Shown in pieces: positions 35,467 through 40,633 of a stretch of 64,000 nucleotides of DNA. How positions within the stretch are numbered: position 1 is the first letter of the stretch; each line of letters starts with the position of its first letter. Source of the stretch: Anaerolineae bacterium (lineage in GTDB: Bacteria > Chloroflexota > Anaerolineae > 4572-78 > J111); the NCBI GenBank assembly GCA_023151115.1, contig JAKLJP010000008.1, positions 62,001-126,000 on the forward strand, in the 5' to 3' direction. The position numbers were made by a program, and so were the translations under genes. The notes under the pieces are model-generated. The model did no database searches, was not told the DNA's origin, and saw only the letters and a program-made list of their open reading frames with translations.

Positions 35467-36177
35467 ATGTCAAAACAATCTATTCCCACCTGGCTCAAAC
35501 GCAATAGCGGTTGGGGCGGCCCTTACGAAAAACTCGTCGAGGCGGCGCTCCACCACGCCCAAAACGGCGAGCACCCCCACATCGCCTTTGAAGGCACCAC
35601 CCTGGAGATGGTCACGGCTGTCTACATCGAACACACCAAGAAAGCCGGTGCGCTCGATGGGCTGCATCTGACCTGGCGCCACGTGGCCGACAAAATGGCG
35701 AAGTCGCTCGACCTTCAGCCGGATGACGTGCTGTTGATCCCCGGCTTTGGCCTGGGCGCGCTGTACGACGCGGCCCGGCGCATCCAGCCCGAGTTACGCA
35801 TCGTCAGCGTCGAGTGTCAGAACTGGCTGGTCCAGATCGCCGAGGCCGTCGGTATCTCGCTCATCAAGGGGGATTTTCTGGGCGGCGTCAGCCTGCCGCT
35901 AAAGGTCAATAAGGTTCTGTGCAACCCGCCGATGGGCCGGTTGTGGGGTTATAACAAGGTCGAGGCCGACTTCCTGGCCGCCATTGCCCGCTACACTGTC
36001 CCCGGCGATTTGGTAGCCATCCTACTGCCGGGCGAGCCGGGCTACTGGTGGGAGAAGCTGCCTAATGCCCACAAACCACTGAGAGACCTGTACGAAATTC
36101 AGGAGGAGGAGCTGGTGGCCAATCCGGCCGCGCCCAAGTCCATCACCTGCACCCGCTATCTACTGGAGCGGATCTGA
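35467..36177 (+). CDS. N6-adenine-type DNA methyltransferase-like protein
   Basis: The start at 35467 follows AAGGAGATACCT. The product of 236 residues has a SAM-binding motif (LIPGFGLGALYDA), an acidic strand end (IVSVECQN) and the catalytic-type motif CNPPMG of amino-methyltransferases. It is short and lacks an obvious target-recognition domain, so it may be an orphan or RNA/protein-directed enzyme. It overlaps the next start by one base. It probably methylates DNA in host-restriction avoidance, by inference. Confidence 0.7.
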   Translation: MSKQSIPTWLKRNSGWGGPYEKLVEAALHHAQNGEHPHIAFEGTTLEMVTAVYIEHTKKAGALDGLHLTWRHVADKMAKSLDLQPDDVLLIPGFGLGALYDAARRIQPELRIVSVECQNWLVQIAEAVGISLIKGDFLGGVSLPLKVNKVLCNPPMGRLWGYNKVEADFLAAIARYTVPGDLVAILLPGEPGYWWEKLPNAHKPLRDLYEIQEEELVANPAAPKSITCTRYLLERI

Positions 36178-36518
36178 TGGGCATCAAGGACAGCAACGAT
36201 TTCGCGGCCCGTGTCAAGTACGCGGCCGCCTACATTTCCGACTGGCCGGGTTACGGCACGCGCGGCTTTGATGATTGCTTTGAAATGTTTGATGGGGATG
36301 CCGTGGCCGTAGCCATCTATCGCCGCTCGCTCAAGAACGAGCGCCTGGCGGCTAATATCTGGAAGGCGCTCGCCCAAGACTCGATAATGGGCCAGGTTGA
36401 GAAATACAAAGATGTTCCCACCCGCAAACTGCCGGAGCTGGCTGCCAGGCTGCGTCAAAAGGCGCACGAAAGGATTTATGGGCCGGGGGGAGTGTTGGGG
36501 CCGTCACCGGAGAGCTAG
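36177..36518 (+). CDS. Small hypothetical protein
   Basis: The 113-residue protein (MGIKDSNDFAARVKYAAAYI...) is mostly helical with KLPELAARLRQKAHERIYG near the end. It starts in the stop of the methyltransferase gene (TGATGG), so the two are probably co-translated. The function is unknown. Confidence 0.6.
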   Translation: MGIKDSNDFAARVKYAAAYISDWPGYGTRGFDDCFEMFDGDAVAVAIYRRSLKNERLAANIWKALAQDSIMGQVEKYKDVPTRKLPELAARLRQKAHERIYGPGGVLGPSPES

Positions 36519-36554
36519 GAAAGCGAAGCCGAAACCGGCAAAGACTACGCCGAC

Positions 36555-36752
36555 ATGACCGAGGCAGAGCTGGGCCAGGTCAAGGGCCGCTTTCGGGCCG
36601 GAGACGAAGAAACCGAGTACAACAATCTACTCGACGCGATCAACCGGGTGGAAGAGATAGCCGAGGAAACCCAGCGCGAGGTTTGGGTGCGGGAATGGAA
36701 TGGCGTGGATTGGGACGAAATTTGGGAAGTAGACGGGAGGATTGGTGTATGA
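36555..36752 (+). CDS. Small acidic protein
   Basis: The 65-residue product is strongly acidic (MTEAELGQVKGRFRAGDEETE... WNGVDWDEIWEVDGR), a composition seen in small phage inhibitors and DNA mimics, but that role is speculation. No convincing ribosome binding site is visible; the frame follows the previous gene by 36 bases. Confidence 0.45.
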   Translation: MTEAELGQVKGRFRAGDEETEYNNLLDAINRVEEIAEETQREVWVREWNGVDWDEIWEVDGRIGV

Positions 36753-36792
36753 TCCTCTGGAACTAGAAGATCTGCCCAAGAGGATTAACCCT

Positions 36793-36808
36793 TTCCCCAA
36801 TTGGGGAA
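36793..36808. repeat. Palindrome TTCCCCAATTGGGGAA
   Basis: In the leader of the 36-residue zinc protein gene. Confidence 0.9.
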
Positions 36809-36826
36809 AGAAAGGAGCGTACCGCT

Positions 36827-36937
36827 ATGGACTGGCTCATAGACTGGCTGCGGGCCAAGCTCAACCCACAAGCCCCGAATATGGTCTGGTGTGAAGTCTG
36901 CCAGGCCCACCACGCACCCCCTGCCTGCTCGGAGTAA
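36827..36937 (+). CDS. Zinc-knuckle microprotein of 36 residues
   Basis: The short frame MDWLIDWLRAKLNPQAPNMV... has GAAAGGAGCGTACCGCT before the ATG. It contains a CEVCQAHHAPPAC group able to hold a metal. The binding site is the main support. The preceding palindrome copy (36793-36808) lies in its leader. Confidence 0.45.
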   Translation: MDWLIDWLRAKLNPQAPNMVWCEVCQAHHAPPACSE

Positions 36938-37070
36938 GAGAGAGCGTAGGCCCCTGGTGTTTTCCAGCACCCCCCAAAAATTTTGGGCAAGCTCCGAAGG
37001 AAAAATTCAACCCCCGGAGTGTGAGCCGCTAACGGGTAACGTGCAATTCTCAATTTAGGAACTACCCCCC

Positions 37071-37090
37071 GGTGAGGTTTTTCTTATTAA
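37071..37090 (+). promoter_or_regulatory. Putative phage promoter element, copy 1
   Basis: The sequence is GGTGAGGTTTTTCTTATTAA, one of eight related elements at 37.0-43.7 kb. Confidence 0.5.
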
Positions 37091-37132
37091 CCCTGCTAGG
37101 GGGGATACCCCTCCCCCCTGACGTTGGGTTAT

Positions 37133-37152
37133 GGTGAAACTTTTCTTATTAA
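37133..37152 (+). promoter_or_regulatory. Putative phage promoter element, copy 2
   Basis: The sequence is GGTGAAACTTTTCTTATTAA, 27 bases before the ATG at 37180. Confidence 0.5.
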
Positions 37153-37179
37153 CGCTTACCCACGAAAGGACTTTACCCA

Positions 37180-37452
37180 ATGGCTACTCAGAAACCCCAA
37201 AACGAAATCGTCGTCGCGCTGACCAAAGACCGTAATGATTGCATCATTGTGACCCTGTTCGATGTTCACGGTGATGCAATGAAAGCGAAGGTTGCCGAAA
37301 CCGGCTTTGAAGGCACGAAGTTTGCCGGCAAAGAAGCCATCAAACGCTCCGGCGCTATCGTCCAGTTGATGAAGAAACTGAACGTTGCCAAGAAGCACTT
37401 CATCGCCAACGGACACAACTATTGGTCCTGCACCATCGAAGGCTTAGCCTGA
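37180..37452 (+). CDS. Small abundant-type protein of 90 residues
   Basis: The product (MATQKPQNEIVVALTKDRND...) is basic, with CIIVTLFDVHGDAMKAKVAE and a helical KEAIKRSGAIVQLMKKLNV. It has a strong leader, with two promoter-like elements, ACGAAAGGAC before the ATG and an efficient terminator after the stop, so high expression is likely. The function is unknown; early DNA-binding or host-takeover proteins have this build. Confidence 0.65.
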   Translation: MATQKPQNEIVVALTKDRNDCIIVTLFDVHGDAMKAKVAETGFEGTKFAGKEAIKRSGAIVQLMKKLNVAKKHFIANGHNYWSCTIEGLA

Positions 37453-37462
37453 GCCGAATCAA

Positions 37463-37502
37463 AAGCAAAGCTTGCTCGCAAGAGCAGGCTTGCTTTTTTT
37501 TT
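37463..37502 (+). terminator. Intrinsic terminator
   Basis: The hairpin AAGCAAAGCTTGCTC / GAGCAGGCTTGCTT has a GCAA loop and is followed by nine T. Confidence 0.8.
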
Positions 37503-37744
37503 GGCCCTTATCGCGTGCCAAAATGTGCCATTTCGTGCCACCAGGGGGTGGATGGTGGAGCGTCGGCGGAGAGCGAGATTGATTTTTTTTCACGCCTTTG
37601 GGTGAGAGGGTGTCACTTTTCCCGGCGTTTGCTCGCATCCGATGTGACCAAATGCGTCCTTGTGCTCTCTCTCCCTCTCTCTATGGTGATTGTATCCCTT
37701 CGCGCTTCGCGCACCCTTTAGGGGTGTGGAACAATCGAGGCTTT

Positions 37745-37760
37745 TTCCCCAATTGGGGAA
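37745..37760. repeat. Palindrome TTCCCCAATTGGGGAA
   Basis: Immediately before promoter-like element 3. Confidence 0.9.
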
Positions 37761-37761
37761 T

Positions 37762-37780
37762 GATGAGGTTCTTCTTATGT
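37762..37780 (+). promoter_or_regulatory. Putative phage promoter element, copy 3
   Basis: The sequence is GATGAGGTTCTTCTTATGT, just after a palindrome copy and 71 bases before the ATG at 37852. Confidence 0.45.
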
Positions 37781-37851
37781 GGCCTCTCTCTGGCCTCTAC
37801 GGGCCACTTCGTCTTTATCAACCTTACGTTCTCTATGAAAGGATTTATCTG

Positions 37852-38121
37852 ATGTCTGAACAACGTGCTTTTTGTTTTACTCACCCTGACTTCACAGGGG
37901 TTGAGTCTATCGGCTGGTATCGGGAAGCCTTGACCTTTGCTGTTGTCGTGAAATTTAATGATGGCGTCGAGGTCAAAGGCTCGCTCTCCGGTGTTGGTTT
38001 TCAAACGCTCTATAACCACGCTGAGATAGCTCGTATTCCCTGGATAGAGCTTTGCCCTTACTGCAAGGCCCGGCTCGCATCGCTGGACTACCGATGGCGA
38101 TGTTATCACGATCTGCCGTGA
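37852..38121 (+). CDS. Small protein with a C-terminal zinc knuckle
   Basis: The ATG at 37852 has ATGAAAGGATTTATCTG before it. The 89-residue product begins MSEQRAFCFTHPDF. It has a beta-rich middle (YREALTFAVVVKFNDGVEV), faintly like a KTSC domain, and a CPYCKARL...C group at the end. The function is unknown. The unit is closed by a strong hairpin at 38156-38196. Confidence 0.6.
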   Translation: MSEQRAFCFTHPDFTGVESIGWYREALTFAVVVKFNDGVEVKGSLSGVGFQTLYNHAEIARIPWIELCPYCKARLASLDYRWRCYHDLP

Positions 38122-38155
38122 CTGTGCCGAAGTAGAGGAGTTTTAATCGCCTTTC

Positions 38156-38206
38156 CTACCCACACTCATTTTCCACGTGGAAATGGGTGTGGGTAGATGT
38201 TTTCTT
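38156..38206 (+). terminator. Long perfect hairpin, terminator-like
   Basis: CTACCCACACTCATTT... pairs with ...AAATGGGTGTGGGTAG around the palindromic centre CCACGTGG, followed by ATGTTTTCTT. Its right arm overlaps promoter-like element 4. Confidence 0.65.
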
Positions 38207-38210
38207 ATTC
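38191..38210 (+). promoter_or_regulatory. Putative phage promoter element, copy 4
   Basis: The sequence is GGGTAGATGTTTTCTTATTC, 52 bases before the ATG at 38263. It may instead be the tail of the preceding terminator. Confidence 0.4.
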
Positions 38211-38262
38211 ATAAGCCGCTCCATTCGGGGTGGCTTTTGTATTTTACGAAAGGAATCCTCCA

Positions 38263-38694
38263 ATGACCCGCAAAACCAAATACTACCCAACTGATCTCCG
38301 CGACCTCCCTGGGGACAACTTCGCTTTCGTCAAGAAGGCATTGACCGATCCGACCCTCATCGCTCTCCGCCTGGCCGCCCTGCCTGCGCCCCAAGCTGAG
38401 GTTCCTCCTGAGCTTGTCGAAGGGCCTGAATCTAATCCCAACGCCTTAGTAGCAATGCTTGGGCTTAGCCCTGAGCAAGCCAAGCACCTCGAAGGCGTAG
38501 ACCGCATCAACTTCTGGCGCAATGGCACGCTGCACCTACAGGCTAATCGCGGCAGCCGAGGTATCAAGCTGGCTTGCCCTACAGCCGTTATCACCGATGC
38601 TGACCTGATAATGCTGTTCCTCTCCTGGGGCTGGCGGCAACTTGGCGACAAGCTCTACTTCAAGGCTAACGAGTCCTCCCTGGTCCGGCTCTAA
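38263..38694 (+). CDS. Hypothetical protein with a translated PELVEG repeat
   Basis: The ATG at 38263 follows ACGAAAGGAATCCTCCA. The 143-residue product contains VPPELVEGPES near residues 50-60, encoded by the dispersed repeat TCCTGAGCTTGTCGAAGG, which appears to be an in-frame insertion between two parts of the protein. The C-terminal half (INFWRNGTLHLQANRG...) is strand-rich. A terminator follows. The function is unknown. Confidence 0.6.
   Translation: MTRKTKYYPTDLRDLPGDNFAFVKKALTDPTLIALRLAALPAPQAEVPPELVEGPESNPNALVAMLGLSPEQAKHLEGVDRINFWRNGTLHLQANRGSRGIKLACPTAVITDADLIMLFLSWGWRQLGDKLYFKANESSLVRL
38406..38425. repeat. TCCTGAGCTTGTCGAAGG repeat
   Basis: Encodes PELVEGP inside the gene at 38263. 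Confidence 0.8.
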
Positions 38695-38703
38695 TCCCCA
38701 TAG

Positions 38704-38750
38704 CCCCAAGGCTCCTCGCTCCGAGGGGTCTTGGGGTGAGTAGGTTTTTT
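38704..38750 (+). terminator. Terminator-like hairpin
   Basis: CCCCAAG (38704-38710) pairs with CTTGGGG (38730-38736) around an inner CCTC / GAGG stem. A T-run follows after 9 bases, within promoter-like element 5. Confidence 0.55.
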
Positions 38751-38760
38751 CTTATTTTTA
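38735..38760 (+). promoter_or_regulatory. Putative phage promoter element, copy 5
   Basis: The core is GAGTAGGTTTTTTCTTATTT (38738-38757), 30 bases before the ATG at 38790. Confidence 0.5.
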
Positions 38761-38789
38761 ATCATTTTCACTTACGAAAGGACACTCTC

Positions 38790-38927
38790 ATGAAACCCCA
38801 AGACCTTCTCAAATCCATACTCTCCTCCCTGCCCCTGCCCAAATCCATCAAGATGTGGACCTGTGGCAACTGTGGCGCGACCAACAGCGACATCGTTCAT
38901 AGCTACTGCCAGTTTTGCGGACAATAA
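38790..38927 (+). CDS. Double zinc-ribbon microprotein
   Basis: The 45-residue product has ACGAAAGGACACTCTC before its ATG. The second half is a compact zinc ribbon with two CxxC pairs (WTCGNCGATN and YCQFCGQ), and the first half is a short helix (PQDLLKSILSSLPLP). Proteins of this type often act as adaptors in protein or nucleic acid binding. It is followed after 3 bases by the next gene. Confidence 0.65.
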   Translation: MKPQDLLKSILSSLPLPKSIKMWTCGNCGATNSDIVHSYCQFCGQ

Positions 38928-38930
38928 GCG

Positions 38931-39146
38931 ATGGCCCTCACATTAATCCGCCCTGGTGAGAAGCTGGTCTACTCCACGCGCTGGGATGACCCTGATGCTG
39001 ACCGCGCCGACGCGCCTGAAGGCCGCATTGCTCTTGAAATTGTCATCCACGAGGAACAGCGTGATGAACGATTAGCCGCGCTCGCTCAGCGCCCCAACTT
39101 GTTCACCTTTCTCAAAACTGAAGCCCGTTCCCACGTTTACGCTTAA
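38931..39146 (+). CDS. Small hypothetical protein
   Basis: The 71-residue acidic product (MALTLIRPGEKLVYSTRWDD...) begins 3 bases after the preceding stop, so the two are co-transcribed. It ends in a helical segment (DERLAALAQRPNLFTFL). It is closed by a perfect terminator. The function is unknown. Confidence 0.6.
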   Translation: MALTLIRPGEKLVYSTRWDDPDADRADAPEGRIALEIVIHEEQRDERLAALAQRPNLFTFLKTEARSHVYA

Positions 39147-39160
39147 GTTTCAACCCATTC

Positions 39161-39200
39161 GGCGTTACCCTCAGATGCAGGGTAACGCCAATCTTTTTTT
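39161..39200 (+). terminator. Intrinsic terminator
   Basis: The perfect 11-base stem GGCGTTACCCT / AGGGTAACGCC has a 7-base loop and is followed by ATCTTTTTTT. Confidence 0.85.
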
Positions 39201-39213
39201 GGAGGATTACCCG

Positions 39214-39366
39214 ATGAAGAATCAAGCTCAAAAGCTCGACTTGATTGACCGCGTTATCAACGCGATGGTCACCGCCCAACTCAAGGAGATGGAATCAAAA
39301 CTCAGGCCGGCTCAGGCTCAGACTGAGCAGCTTGAAAAACGGTACGGGAAAGGGCGGCGCTCCTAG
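39214..39366 (+). CDS. Small helical protein of 50 residues
   Basis: The ATG at 39214 follows GGAGGATTACCCG. The product MKNQAQKLDLIDRVINAM... is one or two long helices with a basic end (EKRYGKGRRS). It begins 13 bases after the terminator T-run, so it may be expressed only by readthrough. The function is unknown. Confidence 0.55.
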   Translation: MKNQAQKLDLIDRVINAMVTAQLKEMESKLRPAQAQTEQLEKRYGKGRRS

Positions 39367-39385
39367 TCCAGCGGGCTAGGGGTTA

Positions 39386-39410
39386 TAGTGTAGTTTTTCT
39401 TATTTTTAAT
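39386..39410 (+). promoter_or_regulatory. Putative phage promoter element, copy 6
   Basis: The core is AGTGTAGTTTTTCTTATTTT (39387-39406), upstream of the SSB gene. Confidence 0.5.
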
Positions 39411-39487
39411 CCGGCTCTCACGAGCTTCGAGTACCCGAAGGGGTACTTAGCCAGTGAAGGGCCTCACACAATGAAAGGATGTAAATC

Positions 39488-39925
39488 ATGGCTTCCGGAT
39501 ATTCAAAACTCTTACTCATTGGTAATCTGGGCGGCGACCCTGAAATGCGCTACGTCGGCAATGGTCAGCCCGTCACCAACTTTAGCCTGGCCGTCAACAA
39601 CAACTGGACCGACCAGCAGACCGGCGAAGTCCACGAGACAACCGCCTGGTATCGCATTTCCGTCTGGGGCAAACAGGCCGAAACCTGCAACACCTATCTC
39701 CACAAAGGCCGCCAGGTGCTGGTTGAAGGCCAACTGACCTTTGACAAAGAAACCGGCGGTCCACGCATCTGGCAGGACCAGAACGGCAAAACGCGGGCCT
39801 CCTTCGAGGTCAAAGCCTTTGATGTCCGCTTCCTGGGCAGCGCCAATGGTAGCAACAACAATGGCAACGGTCGCGTTCAAGCTGAAGCGGTCGAGGAACT
39901 CGTCGAAGACGAAATCCCGTTCTAA
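39488..39925 (+). CDS. ssb: Single-stranded DNA-binding protein
   Basis: The 145-residue protein has the bacterial OB-fold SSB pattern: KLLLIGNLGGDPEMRYVGNG, AVNNNW, TAWYRISVWGKQAE, then YLHKGRQVLVEGQL. A flexible Asn/Gly linker leads to the acidic tip EDEIPF that recruits partner proteins. ATGAAAGGATG before the start is the ribosome binding site. Two terminators follow. It protects single-stranded DNA during phage replication. Confidence 0.95.
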   Translation: MASGYSKLLLIGNLGGDPEMRYVGNGQPVTNFSLAVNNNWTDQQTGEVHETTAWYRISVWGKQAETCNTYLHKGRQVLVEGQLTFDKETGGPRIWQDQNGKTRASFEVKAFDVRFLGSANGSNNNGNGRVQAEAVEELVEDEIPF

Positions 39926-39930
39926 TTGAG

Positions 39931-39967
39931 AAAAGTGTGAGGGGTAATGCCCCTCACACTTTTTTTT
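39931..39967 (+). terminator. Intrinsic terminator after ssb
   Basis: The 11-base stem AGTGTGAGGGG / CCCCTCACACT is followed by seven T. Confidence 0.85.
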
Positions 39968-39976
39968 CAAAATCAT

Positions 39977-40022
39977 ATCGCCTACCCGGCCCGCTTGGGC
40001 TGAGGTAGGCGATTTCTTTTTT
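39977..40022 (+). terminator. Second terminator after ssb
   Basis: ATCGCCTAC pairs with GTAGGCGAT, with inner GGCCC / GGGC pairing, followed by TTCTTTTTT. Confidence 0.7.
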
Positions 40023-40051
40023 CGCACACTTATCAGCAAAGGAGATTTTTG

Positions 40052-40633
40052 ATGTCGAATCTGTTCACCATCATTCACACTGACGGCGGCGCTTCACCCA
40101 ACCCCGGCGAGGGTGCTTATGTCGCCATCTTACAAAACGGCGACCGGGCCGCCGTGGTGCGCGGTTACGCGCCTCACGCCACCAATCAACAAATGGAGCT
40201 GGCCGCCGTGATCGCCGGCCTGCACGCCCTCAAATCCACGCGCATCCCGGTTCAAATCTACACCGACAGCCAGTACGTCGAATCAGGCGCTTCGATGTGG
40301 ATCAAGGGCTGGCGCAAGAATGGCTGGAAAACCCGCGACGGCAAACCACTGGCCAACCTTAATCTCTGGCAGGAACTGGATACGCTCATGGCGAAATTCG
40401 CCATCAGTTGGCACAAGGTTGATGGTCACGCCGGCGTCGAGTTTAACGTCAAGGCCGATCACCTGGCCGGCGATACGCGGCAGGCGCGCGGCATCGTCGA
40501 ACGCTATCAAATCACTGACATCCCCGTGATTGCTTCCACGTGGAACTTTACCCAATTTCAATCTCAGCAGGTCAATCCTCTCGTCGCCCAAATGCGCAAG
40601 GAGCTGGCCGGTATCTTGAAAGGACCCCGATGA
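40052..40633 (+). CDS. rnhA: Ribonuclease HI with a C-terminal extension
   Basis: The ATG at 40052 follows AAAGGAGATTTTTG. The 193-residue product has the RNase HI catalytic set: D11 (HTDGGASPNPG), E49 (NQQMELAAV), D72 (YTDSQYV) and D136 (FNVKADHLAG). It cuts RNA in RNA-DNA hybrids such as primers. The last 45 residues are an extension of unknown role. The gene overlaps the RNA polymerase-like gene by 4 bases (ATGA), which suggests coupled synthesis. Confidence 0.93.
   Translation: MSNLFTIIHTDGGASPNPGEGAYVAILQNGDRAAVVRGYAPHATNQQMELAAVIAGLHALKSTRIPVQIYTDSQYVESGASMWIKGWRKNGWKTRDGKPLANLNLWQELDTLMAKFAISWHKVDGHAGVEFNVKADHLAGDTRQARGIVERYQITDIPVIASTWNFTQFQSQQVNPLVAQMRKELAGILKGPR

Larger units (their letters stand above)
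36938..37179 (+). promoter_or_regulatory. Leader region with two copies of the TTTTTCTTATT element
   Basis: These 242 bases hold no gene. Two copies of the conserved element lie at 37071-37090 and 37133-37152, separated by a G/C-rich inverted repeat (AGGGGGGATACCCCTCCCCCCT). CACGAAAGGACTTTACCCA then leads to the ATG at 37180. Confidence 0.5.
37503..37851 (+). other. Intergenic region without a supported gene
   Basis: These 349 bases contain direct repeats of GTGCCA (around 37515-37540), a CTCTCTCCCTCTCTCT tract (37665-37681), one TTCCCCAATTGGGGAA copy and one promoter-like element. Open frames here lack ribosome binding sites and protein-like composition. Confidence 0.5.

Noticed and set aside
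36746..36889. GTG-initiated frame VYDPLELEDLPKR... overlapping the palindrome
   Set aside because: It has no ribosome binding site and overlaps a better short frame with GAAAGGAG at 36827.
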